Assembly: GCF_017875645.1 (NCBI RefSeq) | Contig: NZ_JAGGMR010000001.1 | Location: 4,092,001 to 4,156,000, forward strand | Direction: 5' to 3' | DNA length: 64,000 nucleotides | Source: Nocardia goodfellowii | GTDB lineage: Bacteria > Actinomycetota > Actinomycetes > Mycobacteriales > Mycobacteriaceae | Part shown: positions 1 to 8,773 of the stretch, piece after piece | Layout: every line of letters begins with the position of its first letter | How positions within the stretch are numbered: the first letter of the stretch is position 1 | Made by a program: the position numbers and the translations under genes | The notes under the pieces: model-generated | The model's input: only the letters and a program-made list of their open reading frames with translations | What the model was told of the DNA's origin: nothing | The model's database searches: none

Positions 1-1
1 A

Positions 2-1198
2 GACCTCGACCGGCCGGTCGGCGTCGGATGGGACCGAGAGGCGACGCTGCTACTGGTCGAAGACGATCCGGCCGACGCGCTCCTGGTGGAGGAACTGGTC
101 GCCGACGTCGGCCCCGGATTGCGGCTGGAATGGGCGCGTTCGCTGGCCGAGGCCGCTCAGCGCCTCACCGAGAGTTCCCCCGACTGCGTGCTGCTCGATC
201 TACATCTGCCCGACGCACAGGGTCTGGAAGGGCTGGCCCGAGTGCGGGCCTGCGCCGATGAGGTCGCGGTGGTGGTGCTCACCGGCCTGGATCAGGAGCA
301 GACGGGCTTGGCCGCGGTCGCCGCCGGGGCGCAGGACTACCTGGTCAAGGGCCGGGTGGAACCCGAATTGTTCGGCCGCGCGGTGCGCTATGCGATTCAG
401 CGTAAGCAGGCGGAGCGGGCGACCGCCGAGCTGCGGGTCAGTCAGATGCGGGCGCGGGAGAACGCGCGCCTGGAACGCGGTCTGCTGCCGACCCCGTTGC
501 TGCACGGCCCGCGCCGAGTCGACGTGGTCGCCCGGTACCGGCCCGGCCGCGCCCAGTCACTGCTCGGCGGGGACTTCTACGACGTGGTGCAGATGTCCGA
601 CGGCACCGTGCACGCGGTGATCGGCGACGTTTCCGGGCATGGTCCCGACGAGGCCGCCACCGGGGTGGCCCTGCGCCTGGCGTGGCGCACCCTCGTGCTC
701 AGCGGCATCAGCGGCACCCGCCAGCTGGAACTGCTGGAGCAGATGCTGCTGGCCGAACGGACCGGGGAACAGACCTTCGTCACCGCGACGACCCTGGTGT
801 TGTATCCGGATCAGCAGCGGGTGCGGATCATCCGGGCCGGGCATCCCGGTTTGCTCGTCTGTTCCGCCGACGGCGTGGACTGGCTCGAGGTGCCGGGTGG
901 CCCGGCGCTCGGATTCCTTCCGGGACAGGCGGTTTGGACCACACACGACCTGCCGCTGCCCGTCGGCAACGGCTTGGTGCTGTTCACCGACGGCTTGTTC
1001 GAGGGCCGCATCGGGCCCGGCTCCGAGCGGCTGGGCGAAGAGGGACTGCTCGAGCTCGCGCGCCCGCTCGCCGACCGGGCGCCGGAGGACTTCGTCGATG
1101 AGCTCATCGACCGCGTCGAACTGGCCACCGGCGGCTGGGACGACGACCTCGCCGTCATGTATCTGCACTGGACAACAAGGAGTTCCGAGAACCGATGA
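2..1198 (+). CDS. Response regulator with PP2C/SpoIIE phosphatase output (5' end outside window)
   Basis: An RsbU-like regulator: a receiver domain controls a PPM serine phosphatase that would dephosphorylate a STAS anti-sigma antagonist. The frame is open to the left edge, so the start is missing. The receiver begins at LLLVEDDPADALLVEEL, with the acceptor Asp in LLDLHLPDAQG and the switch Lys in YLVKG. After a short helical linker the phosphatase shows GGDFYDVV, GDVSGHG, TDGLFEGR and GGWDDDLAVM, the metal-binding Asp set. The stop overlaps the next start (ATGA), so it is coupled to the histidine kinase. Likely targets in the window are the STAS protein at 3238-3603 and its kinase partner, which is inference. 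Confidence 0.9.
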   Translation, partial: DLDRPVGVGWDREATLLLVEDDPADALLVEELVADVGPGLRLEWARSLAEAAQRLTESSPDCVLLDLHLPDAQGLEGLARVRACADEVAVVVLTGLDQEQTGLAAVAAGAQDYLVKGRVEPELFGRAVRYAIQRKQAERATAELRVSQMRARENARLERGLLPTPLLHGPRRVDVVARYRPGRAQSLLGGDFYDVVQMSDGTVHAVIGDVSGHGPDEAATGVALRLAWRTLVLSGISGTRQLELLEQMLLAERTGEQTFVTATTLVLYPDQQRVRIIRAGHPGLLVCSADGVDWLEVPGGPALGFLPGQAVWTTHDLPLPVGNGLVLFTDGLFEGRIGPGSERLGEEGLLELARPLADRAPEDFVDELIDRVELATGGWDDDLAVMYLHWTTRSSENR

Positions 1199-2799
1199 CA
1201 CCGTCCCTCGAACGACCCCGCGGCGCCGGCCGGCTGACCGTGGAAGGCTGGTTCCAGGTGGTGCTGGCGTCGATGATCCTGTTGGCCGCGGTCGGCACCA
1301 TCCTCGGTGCGCAGGTGATCAAGGACACCAACCGCGCCAGCGATCGGCTGCTGAACAAATCTCTGCCCGCCGCCGCCGAGACCTACCGTCTGCAGAGCGC
1401 GCTCCTGGATCAGGAAACCGGCCTGCGCGGCTTCGCCATCGCCGGCGACCGCGCGTTGCTGACCCCCTATACCGAGGGCAAGATCACCGAGGCGGCCGCG
1501 ATAGCGCGGCTGCGTGAACTGCTCGCGGGCCGGGACAAGTTGCTGGCGGACCTGGACGCGGTGCAGAGCACCGCGCAGAGCTGGCGCGACGACTACGCGG
1601 AACCCGTGGTCGGCACCGCGGCCGTCGGTCCGTTCTTCGCGCCGAATGTGGTGCGCGGCAAGGAGATCTTCGATGCGCTGCGCACCCGGTTCGTCATCCA
1701 GAACGCCGATCTCGATGCCGCGATCGAGCAGGATCGCGCCGAGCTCGCGGATACCCGCCGGGTCCGCGACACCGTGCTGGGCGGCATCGTCGGGGGGTTC
1801 GTTCTGCTCGGTGTGGTGATGCTGATCCTGGTGCGCCGCCTGGTCGCGCGCCCGCTGAAGTATCTGGAAGACGCCTCCGCCCGGGTCTCCGCCGGTGAAT
1901 TCGACCATCACATCACCGTCCGCGGCCCCGCCGACCTGGCGACCGTCGCGCGGTCGGTCGAGGCGATGCGCCGGCGGATCGTCGCGGAGCTGGCCGCCTC
2001 GCGCGGCCAGGAAGCCGTCCTGGCGCAGCAGGCCACGGATCTGGACGCGCAGACCGTCGAACTGCGCCGGTCCAACGCCGAGCTGGAGCAGTTCGCCTAT
2101 GTCGCCTCACACGACCTGCAGGAGCCGCTACGCAAGGTGGCGTCCTTCTGCCAGCTGCTGGAGAAACGCTACGGCGATCAGCTCGACGACCGCGGCAAGC
2201 AGTACATCGACTACGCCGTCGACGGTGCGAAGCGCATGCAGGTGCTGATCAACGATCTGCTCACCTTCTCCCGCGTCGGCCGGGTGAACGACAGCAATGT
2301 GCCCACCGACCTCGGCCAGACCTTGGACAAGGCGCTGAGCAACCTGGCCACGGTGATCGAGGACACGGACGCGCGCATCGAGCGGCCGGAGGAACTGCCC
2401 GAGATCGCCGGCGATCCCACGCTGCTCACCATGCTGTGGCAGAACCTGATCGGCAACGCCATCAAATTCCGCCGGCCCGAGCAGGCGCCGGTGATTCGCA
2501 TCGAATGCGCGGCCGGCCCGGCCGAGTCCGGGGGCTGGGAGTTCACCGTCACCGACAACGGCATCGGCATCGCACCGGAGTTCGCCGACAAGGTGTTCGT
2601 GATCTTCCAGCGGCTGCACAGCCGGGACGAGTACAGCGGCACCGGTATCGGTCTGGCACTGTGTAAGAAGATCGTCGAGTTCCACGGCGGCACGATCCGA
2701 ATCGACACCGGATACACCGAAGGCACGCGGTTCTGCTTCACGCTGAACCCGGCTGTCATCGAGGAACCAGCTGTCATCGACCAAGGAGTACCCGCATGA
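1195..2799 (+). CDS. CHASE3-HAMP sensor histidine kinase
   Basis: Membrane sensor kinase of 534 residues. TM1 lies at about 19-40 and TM2 at about 193-214, enclosing an extracytoplasmic CHASE3-like domain (residues about 40-190, with the typical [16 protein letters not shown] stretch). A HAMP segment and a short coiled coil follow. The phospho-acceptor is His306 in [10 protein letters not shown], the HisKA subtype of phytochrome-like kinases. The ATPase shows the N-box [11 protein letters not shown], the G1 box TDNGIGI and the G2 box GTGIGLAL. Both ends overlap neighbours by four bases (ATGA), so phosphatase, kinase and the small regulator form one translational unit. The ligand is unknown. 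Confidence 0.92.
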   Translation: MTPSLERPRGAGRLTVEGWFQVVLASMILLAAVGTILGAQVIKDTNRASDRLLNKSLPAAAETYRLQSALLDQETGLRGFAIAGDRALLTPYTEGKITEAAAIARLRELLAGRDKLLADLDAVQSTAQSWRDDYAEPVVGTAAVGPFFAPNVVRGKEIFDALRTRFVIQNADLDAAIEQDRAELADTRRVRDTVLGGIVGGFVLLGVVMLILVRRLVARPLKYLEDASARVSAGEFDHHITVRGPADLATVARSVEAMRRRIVAELAASRGQEAVLAQQATDLDAQTVELRRSNAELEQFAYVASHDLQEPLRKVASFCQLLEKRYGDQLDDRGKQYIDYAVDGAKRMQVLINDLLTFSRVGRVNDSNVPTDLGQTLDKALSNLATVIEDTDARIERPEELPEIAGDPTLLTMLWQNLIGNAIKFRRPEQAPVIRIECAAGPAESGGWEFTVTDNGIGIAPEFADKVFVIFQRLHSRDEYSGTGIGLALCKKIVEFHGGTIRIDTGYTEGTRFCFTLNPAVIEEPAVIDQGVPA

Positions 2800-3236
2800 G
2801 TCTGCCCGGCCGCCCCATCGACATCTTGCTGGTCGAGGATGATCCCGGCGACGAGCTGATGACCCGGGAAGCCTTCGAGGACAACAAGATCGGCAACACC
2901 CTGCACGTCGCACACGACGGGCAGGAGGCGCTGGATTTCCTTTATCGGCAGGGTGAGTTCGCCGACGCGCCGCAGCCGGACCTCATCCTGCTGGATCTGA
3001 ACCTGCCCAGGTACGACGGGCGGCAGGTGCTCGAGAAGATCAAGTCCGATCCTGATCTGAGCCATATTCCGGTGGTGGTGCTCACCACATCGGCCGCGGA
3101 GGAGGACATCCTGCGCAGCTACCGTTTGCATGCGAACGCCTACGTGACGAAGCCGGTCGACCTGGACCAGTTCGTCGCCGCCATCAAGCAGATCGACGAC
3201 TTCTTCGTCCAGGTCGTCCGGCTTCCGCCACGGTGA
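2796..3236 (+). CDS. Single-domain response regulator, Rcp1-like
   Basis: A stand-alone receiver of 146 residues with no DNA-binding output. Acidic residues are in [10 protein letters not shown], the acceptor is Asp67 in LLDLNLP, followed by the conserved [10 protein letters not shown] and the Lys of YVTKPVD. The spacing and the sequence [15 protein letters not shown] are typical of the Rcp1/CheY-like regulators paired with phytochrome-type kinases, matching the HisKA subtype upstream. It overlaps the kinase gene by four bases and is its likely phosphorylation target or phosphate sink. The stop is only two bases from the convergent STAS gene. Confidence 0.9.
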   Translation: MSLPGRPIDILLVEDDPGDELMTREAFEDNKIGNTLHVAHDGQEALDFLYRQGEFADAPQPDLILLDLNLPRYDGRQVLEKIKSDPDLSHIPVVVLTTSAAEEDILRSYRLHANAYVTKPVDLDQFVAAIKQIDDFFVQVVRLPPR

Positions 3237-3237
3237 C

Positions 3238-3603
3238 CTAGCTGGCGGTGGGCTCGCCCACCGCCAGCGCCTCAGCGAGCGAATCGAAGACCGCCAGCAT
3301 CTGGTCCAGCCCGGTCAGCTCCATCGGCCGCCGCGCCGCGTCGGTCGCGACGATCCGCAAATCGGTGCTCGGGTACGACCGGGACGCGCCGAGCAACACG
3401 CTCAAGCCCGCGGAACCGAGGAACCCGACATCCGACATGTCGACGACAACCGTCGTCGGGGACTTACGCAACACTTCGTTCAGCCCGGCCTCCAGCTGCG
3501 GCGCGGACGCCATATCGATCTCACCGCGCACCGCCACGATCACCGTGGCCGCCTCGGTCCGCGATCCGATCTCCAGCGACCCCGGGCCACTTTCAGCACT
3601 CAC
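3238..3603 (-). CDS. STAS anti-sigma factor antagonist (RsbV-like)
   Basis: A 121-residue single STAS domain. The conserved phosphorylatable Ser lies in DMSDVGFLGSAGLSVL, after the usual GEIDMASAPQLEAGL strand-helix. Family role: the unphosphorylated form binds an RsbW-type kinase and releases its sigma factor. The GTG start at 3603 is chosen because a strong Shine-Dalgarno (AGGAGGTG) sits just upstream on the minus strand. It is divergent from the RsbW-like gene at 3778 and convergent with the kinase operon, so phosphatase, antagonist and anti-sigma kinase are all within 4.2 kb. Confidence 0.88.
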   Translation of the reverse strand: MSAESGPGSLEIGSRTEAATVIVAVRGEIDMASAPQLEAGLNEVLRKSPTTVVVDMSDVGFLGSAGLSVLLGASRSYPSTDLRIVATDAARRPMELTGLDQMLAVFDSLAEALAVGEPTAS

Positions 3604-3725
3604 TGTCCACCTCCTGTGACGCGTAACTCCGCGGTGAACTTACCCCATCGCGCCTACCCTAATCGTCAACAGTCACAGTGCTCCAGCGCCTTCCCTCGAG
3701 CGTTCGGTCCATGATCACCATGCGA

Positions 3726-3751
3726 GGTATGGCTGCCGCGGAATCGGGTAT
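3726..3751 (+). promoter_or_regulatory. Possible stress-sigma (SigF/SigB-type) promoter before RsbW-like gene
   Basis: GGTAT (3726-3730), 15 bases, then GGGTAT (3746-3751). This differs at one position from the actinobacterial SigF/SigB pattern GGTTT-N15..17-GGGTA. Transcription would begin near 3758, about 20 bases before the ATG at 3778. An anti-sigma gene under its own sigma factor would be standard for such systems. The -35 mismatch keeps confidence modest. Confidence 0.4.
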
Positions 3752-3752
3752 G

Positions 3753-3771
3753 CCTCCCTCGAGCAGGGAGG
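3753..3771 (+). promoter_or_regulatory. Hairpin that would cover the Shine-Dalgarno of the RsbW-like gene
   Basis: CCTCCCT (3753-3759) and AGGGAGG (3765-3771) are a perfect 7-bp inverted repeat with a 5-base loop; the right arm is the ribosome binding site for the ATG at 3778. In a transcript starting further upstream the site would be masked. If transcription starts near 3758 the left arm is mostly absent, so the promoter used may decide translation. Confidence 0.45.
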
Positions 3772-3777
3772 TGAACC

Positions 3778-4224
3778 ATGACGAATATCCACCGACCAGC
3801 GCCTTTGGACCTGATTTTCCCCGCCGAGCCGACCCGGCTGGCCGAGGCCCGCCGTGCGCTTCGAGAATGGCTGGCAGACCGCGCTGTCGATTCCGACCAG
3901 GCCTACAACATCCTGGCCGCCACCGACGAGGCCTGTGCCAATGCCATCGAACACGGCTGCCGTGACCGTCAGGACGGCTCGGTGCGTCTGCGCGTCTGCG
4001 CCGACGCGGACTATCTGCGGGTCACCGTGCGTGACAATGGCCACTGGAAGCCGCCGACCCCCCAGCACGACAACTATCGGGGCCGGGGCCTGAACATGAT
4101 GCGGGCGTTGATGGATCAGGTCAACGTGCAGCCCACGCGTGACGGCACCGTTGTCGATATGCACACCAAGCTATCGACAACGGCGCGGCGCACCGCCGAC
4201 AACCGCGGTCTGGTTTCGCACTGA
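3778..4224 (+). CDS. RsbW-like anti-sigma ATP-binding kinase
   Basis: A 148-residue GHKL (HATPase_c_2) protein. The N-box TDEACANAIEHGC, the G1 box VRDNGHW and the G2 box YRGRGLNMMRALMD are intact. Family role: binds a sigma factor and phosphorylates a STAS antagonist. The start is set by GGGAGGTG six bases before ATG 3778. It is divergent from the STAS gene at 3238-3603, its probable partner. No sigma factor gene is adjacent, so the target is encoded elsewhere or it acts on another STAS protein. Confidence 0.88.
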   Translation: MTNIHRPAPLDLIFPAEPTRLAEARRALREWLADRAVDSDQAYNILAATDEACANAIEHGCRDRQDGSVRLRVCADADYLRVTVRDNGHWKPPTPQHDNYRGRGLNMMRALMDQVNVQPTRDGTVVDMHTKLSTTARRTADNRGLVSH

Positions 4225-4227
4225 GAC

Positions 4228-5331
4228 TCAGTCGGCAGGGTCCCGTGGTCGCGGTCGCGGGCCGATGGCGTCCAGGAGGGCGTTGACATCGTCACCGAAG
4301 CCGTTGCCGACTTGTTTCGGAGTTTTGTTGGGGAAGCGTTTGGTGACGTGTTCCTCCGCGGCTGAGCCCTCCAGGACATAAACCGGTTCCGGTTTGTTCT
4401 GCAATGGCCGCACCACGTCGTCGAGGTGCTGTTTACGGCTGTCCAGAAAAGGCCCGATGACGTCCTCGCCGGCTGGGCAAACGGCCATGCAGTAGCCGGC
4501 TTTGTAGTTCGGTTTGAAGGACAGGCTCTGCCACATCGAGAACGATTCGCCGCGGGTGACCCGCTCGTTGTACTCGGCGCGGTTGTCGCTGTCGGCGATC
4601 GTCTCGGCCCAGTCGGTGAAGCCGCCCATGAATTCCCGGTAGTTGTGCGTGTAGCACGCCTGGAAATCGAAATTGTTCTCCATGATCGCGCCGACCGGGC
4701 AGGCGGAGACGCAGAGTTTGCATTCCAGGCAGGGGTTGTAATCCAGCGGGGCGGTGGGCTCGTCGATCACCGCGTCGGTGACCACGGTTCCGAGCAGAAT
4801 GAAATTGCCGAACTTGGGGTGGATTACGTTGCGATGTATCCCCATAACACCCAAACCGGCGGCCTGCGCGATCACCTTGTGCTCGAGCACCCAGATGCGG
4901 CCGGGGAATTGGTCGACCTCCATCGGATAGCCGGGCGCGGGATAGACCGCGCGATAGCCCGCGTCCTGTAGGGCGCGGGTGATCCGGCGGGACACCTCGT
5001 TGGTGTCGTCGTCGGCATGGTTGAACTCGGCATTGGCGAGACTGCGCTGCGGGGCGCGCAGGTTGTCGCGGTTCATCCGGACACAGAACGCGATGTAAGT
5101 CGTTGCGCTGGGCAGAATTCCGCGTGCGTGCTCCAGTTCCGCGGCCACGCTCGGATCCGTCGCCGCGACGAAACCCACGTCGTCCGCGCCCGCTTCGAGG
5201 CAGATCTCGCGCAGCCGCGCGGCCGCCAGCACCGGCGCCGGTGCGGCCCGCTCGCGTTCACGCATCTTGACGACGGTGGGATGGTCTGCCAGCCGCCGCT
5301 GACCCGTTGGTTCGTTGTCCTGTATTGACAT
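4228..5331 (-). CDS. 4Fe-4S double-cluster protein, epoxyqueuosine reductase-like
   Basis: A 367-residue soluble iron-sulfur protein with QueG-like architecture. The ferredoxin motif CLECKLCVSACPVGAI (CxxCxxCxxxCP) gives one cluster; a second set is suggested by C in FQACYTHN and by YCMAVCPAGEDVIG. QueG-type proteins reduce epoxyqueuosine with cobalamin, but queuosine synthesis is not typical of Nocardia-type actinobacteria, so a different substrate is more likely; related proteins also resemble reductive dehalogenases. The ATG at 5331 follows AGGAGG. It ends three bases from the convergent RsbW-like gene. No other redox partner gene is adjacent. Confidence 0.75.
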   Translation of the reverse strand: MSIQDNEPTGQRRLADHPTVVKMRERERAAPAPVLAAARLREICLEAGADDVGFVAATDPSVAAELEHARGILPSATTYIAFCVRMNRDNLRAPQRSLANAEFNHADDDTNEVSRRITRALQDAGYRAVYPAPGYPMEVDQFPGRIWVLEHKVIAQAAGLGVMGIHRNVIHPKFGNFILLGTVVTDAVIDEPTAPLDYNPCLECKLCVSACPVGAIMENNFDFQACYTHNYREFMGGFTDWAETIADSDNRAEYNERVTRGESFSMWQSLSFKPNYKAGYCMAVCPAGEDVIGPFLDSRKQHLDDVVRPLQNKPEPVYVLEGSAAEEHVTKRFPNKTPKQVGNGFGDDVNALLDAIGPRPRPRDPAD

Positions 5332-5501
5332 CGGCCCTCCTGGTATCGCTGAAACCGATCCGGTCTCCCTTGATAAGACCGGTCGGCGGCCCGAAAGTCA
5401 TCGGAACGAATCCTTTTGCCGCGGAGAGTGTGTGGCGCCGATCTTGCCCCGGTGCGCGGCCCGATTGGTAATACTGGGTGCGGCCTGCGAATCGGAGGAC
5501 G

Positions 5502-6818
5502 ATGGGGAGTAGACGGGCACTTCTGCGAACCGGCGCGATACTGCCGTTCGCGGCGGCGTGCGCACCGGAAGTGCTCGGGCGCTCGCGTGCGGTGCGCATC
5601 GCGGTGTCGTGGAGCGGATCCGAGCTCTCGGCGTTCCAGCGCGTACTGGACACGGTCGCCGCCGGACTCGCGGTCGAGGTGATCCCGCTGGGTGACGATA
5701 TCGAGACGGCCTTCACCGCCGGCGGGCGGTCGGCGCCGGACATCGTGATGCTGCCGCGGGCGGGGCGGGTGCGCGAACTGGCCGAGCAGGGCAAACTCGC
5801 GCCGGTTCAGGACTACCTGTGGTACGAAATCCTCGGGAGTGGGAAGCCCTACCCGGACTATTGGCGAAACCTGCTGGGATACAAGGAAAAACTGTACGGT
5901 GTGCCGTTCAAGGCGGCCGACAAATCATTGGTCTGGTACGACCGCGATCTGGTCGAGAAGTACCGCCTCGGTGATCCGCCGAGCTGGACGCTGCCGCAAT
6001 GGAAAGAGCGCATGGCGCGGTTGTCGGGCGAGCCGACGCGTCTGCTCGCGCTGGCGGGGGCCGATGGGTGGGTGCTGACCGATCTGTTCGAGAACCTGCT
6101 GATGGCGGTCGATCCGAAAAGTTATGTGCAACTGGCCGATTCGAAACCGCCTCGCGAGTGGAGCGGGTCCGCCGTGCGCACGGCGCTCACGCATTTCGCC
6201 GATCTCTGCGCGGACCAGCGCGTCTTCCCCGGCGGCATCGGCGCTGCCCTCACCCGCGACTTTCCGGCCGCCGTGCACGAGGTATTCGAAAGGCAGGCAG
6301 CGGTATTGGTGGTCGCGCCCGATTTCGCGGAACCGATCGTCTGGCGCAGCCTCAAACGCGTGGGGCGGGACAAGAAGGCGATCGGTGTCGCACGGTTTCC
6401 CGCGGCCGACGCGGGCGGTCAGCGTCCGCAGATCGTCGGTGGCGATGTCATCGTGGTGACGAAGGACGCCAGTGCCGGCGCCGCGAAGGTGGTCGAGAAG
6501 CTGGCTTTACCGCAGGCTCCGGCGGCGTGGATCAAGCGGGAGGGCGGGTTCCTCGCCGCCAATCTGTGGACCGAGGCGCAGTATTCGGAGGATCTGCGCC
6601 GGGCGGCGCGAATCATGCGCGAGCGGAGCACCGATGCGCTGAATCCCGTCGACCTGTCGGACCGGATCGGCGCGGTCGGCGGCCGAAATGGTTTGTGGCG
6701 CGTGCTCACCGAATTCCTGGTCGCGGTGGTGAACATTCCCCCGGCAGACCGCGACCGGATCGGTGCCGCGGTCACCGACGCGATCGCGAAGCTGACCGAA
6801 CTGGAGCGGCGGCGATGA
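5502..6818 (+). CDS. ABC-type extracellular solute-binding lipoprotein, Tat-like signal
   Basis: A 438-residue periplasmic-type binding protein of the sugar (MalE/CUT1-like) class. The ATG at 5502 is preferred over an upstream in-frame GTG at 5478 because GGAGG lies at 5494-5498. The signal shows a twin-arginine stretch SRRALLRTGAIL and a lipobox-like FAAAC with Cys20 as the lipid anchor. The body has the usual DIVMLPRAGRVRELAEQGKL and YGVPFKAADKSLVWYDRDL segments that line the binding cleft. The stop overlaps the permease start (ATGA). It would capture a solute outside the cell and present it to the permease; the ligand cannot be read from sequence. Confidence 0.82.
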   Translation: MGSRRALLRTGAILPFAAACAPEVLGRSRAVRIAVSWSGSELSAFQRVLDTVAAGLAVEVIPLGDDIETAFTAGGRSAPDIVMLPRAGRVRELAEQGKLAPVQDYLWYEILGSGKPYPDYWRNLLGYKEKLYGVPFKAADKSLVWYDRDLVEKYRLGDPPSWTLPQWKERMARLSGEPTRLLALAGADGWVLTDLFENLLMAVDPKSYVQLADSKPPREWSGSAVRTALTHFADLCADQRVFPGGIGAALTRDFPAAVHEVFERQAAVLVVAPDFAEPIVWRSLKRVGRDKKAIGVARFPAADAGGQRPQIVGGDVIVVTKDASAGAAKVVEKLALPQAPAAWIKREGGFLAANLWTEAQYSEDLRRAARIMRERSTDALNPVDLSDRIGAVGGRNGLWRVLTEFLVAVVNIPPADRDRIGAAVTDAIAKLTELERRR

Positions 6819-8773
6819 CCCGATCGCACGAACTGACAATTCACGGGCTGGAGTTGGAGCTCGCGCCCCGCCGAATGCGCGGAACCCTCGTCCCCGGACG
6901 ACCGCCTCGCCGCTGGCCCATCTGGTTGGCGTTCGCGGTGGTGTTCGTCTTCCTCGCGGGATTGCTGTGGGCGTTCGGGATGACGGTGTGGACGGCTTAT
7001 GCCGCACATCCGCGAGTGATTCCGGGGTGTCTGCTGGCAGGGCTCGGCGTGGTGATCTCGATCGAATCGTGGAGTGGGAGCGGCCGCGGCAGTGGGGGCA
7101 ACAGCGGCGGCAACAGTACCAGTGGCGACAGTGGGGGCAGTGAGAGCGGATCCGGCGGGCAGACTGAATCCGGCGGCAGTGGGAGCGAGACCGGCGGCGG
7201 CAACGAACGCTCATGGCGGGTTGGGGCAGGCCGCGCGGCGGTGCGGTTATGTGGTGCGCTGCTCGTCGCGGCGGGTGTTCTGCTCGTCGCGTCGGAACTG
7301 CGCAAACCGGTCATGCTGGTCTACCTGGGCACGGTGGGATTCGCCGGGGCCGGCTATCTGCTGGTGGTGAATCTCGGCTTGCTGGTGGCGTGGTGGACTC
7401 GGGGGATGCGGTGGGCGTGGCGCCCGTTGCTGGTGACCTTCGGCATCTCGACCCTGGTGTCCGGTGTGGCTTTCCGGCTGATCTTCCAGGAGCTCGGCGA
7501 GTGGCTGGTGCTCGATCGCCTCTGGCAGTACCAGCTGCTGTTCTTCCTGATGGGGCTGTCGGCTTTCGTGTGGACGTGGCTCGGCTTCGCGGTGGGCGTG
7601 TTCCGGGCGGGCGTGCGCGCCCTCGAAGCCAATCCGGCGTTCGGCGGTGACCTGCCGGCGATCGACAAGCTGGTGCCGCCGTGGCGCACGTTTCATCAGC
7701 GGCTGCGTCCGGTCCGGCTGGTGGTCAGCCTGGTGGTGCTGGTGGCCGCGGGCCGGGTCTTCGACGCGGTGCTCATCGGTGTGCCCGGTTCCCTGCAGGA
7801 CCGGGTGCAGTCGGCGACGGTGCAGTGGTGGCGGCTGGCCACCGAGGGCGAACCCGGTGCGGCGGCCGCGCAGTCGCTGCCGCTGGTGGTGTTCGTCGGG
7901 TGTGTCGCGTGGTGGGCGCAGCGGCCGATCCACACCCAAGATCGGAGTCTCACGGCGATCCCCGAGCCGGGCCGGGAGGTGCCGCGCGAGGCCCGGTCCT
8001 TACCCGCCCGGGCCACGATGGGACTCGTGCTGGGCCTGGGCGCGCTCACGCCGATCGGCGTGCTCGTCTGGGCGAGTGCGAACGGGCCGCAGGGTCTCGG
8101 GGTGGCGACGCTGGTCGAGACGCTGTCCGATGACGCGCTGCGGCGGGCACTGATGACCACGGCGGAAGTGGCGGTGGTGGCCACGCTGACGGTGGTCGGG
8201 TTGGCGGTGCCGGTGGCGTATCAGCTGGCGGCGTGGTCGCCGTCCCACACGCTGTATTGGCGCGCGACCATGGTGGTGCTGGTCGTGCTGGCGGTGCTGC
8301 CGGTGCAGAGCTACCTCGGCAGTCTCGACCAATTCTTCGACGACAGTGGGCTTTCCGGCACTCGGCTGCCGCTGATGACGGTGCATGTGGCGGCCGGGTT
8401 GCCGATCTCGATCCTCATCCTGCGCGGTGCGCTGCTGTCTCCGTCCGGTAGTCGCGAAGCGGATGTTCTGCACGGACTGGGGGTGCGCGCACCGACCCTG
8501 GGGCGGATCTGGCGGGCGGCGGGCCCGGCGCTGATCGCGGTGGCGGTCCTGGAGTTCGTGCAGGTGTGGAACGACTTCGTCGTCGGGCTGATCGTCAACG
8601 GCGCGGGCGCGAGCCCCTGGTCGCTGCTGCTGTGGGGTGAGGCGCGCCAATTCAGCGAGAACACCGGGCAATTGGCGGCCGGGGCACTGCTGTCGTCCTT
8701 GGCTCCGGTCGCGCTGGTACTGCTCACGTGGCGACGCTGGCTGCTGCCGGGTCTGATCGGCAAGGTGCTGTGA
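6815..8773 (+). CDS. Unusual ABC-type permease with extra N-terminal membrane region
   Basis: A 652-residue multi-pass membrane protein, twice the size of a MalG-type permease. TM1 is near residues 32-52; a Gly/Ser/Asn-rich tract of about 45 residues follows near residue 86; several more helices follow; the last 250 residues resemble a MalG permease, including an EAA-loop-like EADVLHGLGVRAPTLGRIW and the downstream FVQVWNDFVVGLIV helix. The ATG at 6815 overlaps the previous stop, and the stop overlaps the next ATG. There is only one permease gene and no ATPase gene, so it would need a shared ATPase such as an MsiK-like protein, or it has been co-opted as a sensor. Confidence 0.7.
   Translation: MTRSHELTIHGLELELAPRRMRGTLVPGRPPRRWPIWLAFAVVFVFLAGLLWAFGMTVWTAYAAHPRVIPGCLLAGLGVVISIESWSGSGRGSGGNSGGNSTSGDSGGSESGSGGQTESGGSGSETGGGNERSWRVGAGRAAVRLCGALLVAAGVLLVASELRKPVMLVYLGTVGFAGAGYLLVVNLGLLVAWWTRGMRWAWRPLLVTFGISTLVSGVAFRLIFQELGEWLVLDRLWQYQLLFFLMGLSAFVWTWLGFAVGVFRAGVRALEANPAFGGDLPAIDKLVPPWRTFHQRLRPVRLVVSLVVLVAAGRVFDAVLIGVPGSLQDRVQSATVQWWRLATEGEPGAAAAQSLPLVVFVGCVAWWAQRPIHTQDRSLTAIPEPGREVPREARSLPARATMGLVLGLGALTPIGVLVWASANGPQGLGVATLVETLSDDALRRALMTTAEVAVVATLTVVGLAVPVAYQLAAWSPSHTLYWRATMVVLVVLAVLPVQSYLGSLDQFFDDSGLSGTRLPLMTVHVAAGLPISILILRGALLSPSGSREADVLHGLGVRAPTLGRIWRAAGPALIAVAVLEFVQVWNDFVVGLIVNGAGASPWSLLLWGEARQFSENTGQLAAGALLSSLAPVALVLLTWRRWLLPGLIGKVL
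7072..7206 (+). repeat. Gly/Ser/Asn-rich low-complexity coding tract
   Basis: Within the permease gene, codons of the GGC AGT GGG GGC AAC type repeat irregularly, giving GSGRGSGGNSGGNS and similar stretches for about 45 residues between two membrane segments. Such a tract is absent from ordinary MalG permeases and probably forms a flexible loop. Slippage may change its length among strains. Confidence 0.8.

Noticed and set aside
3604..3680. GGGTA-like boxes on the minus strand upstream of the STAS gene
   Set aside because: No GTTT-type -35 is found at 14-18 bases, unlike the four promoter sites reported.
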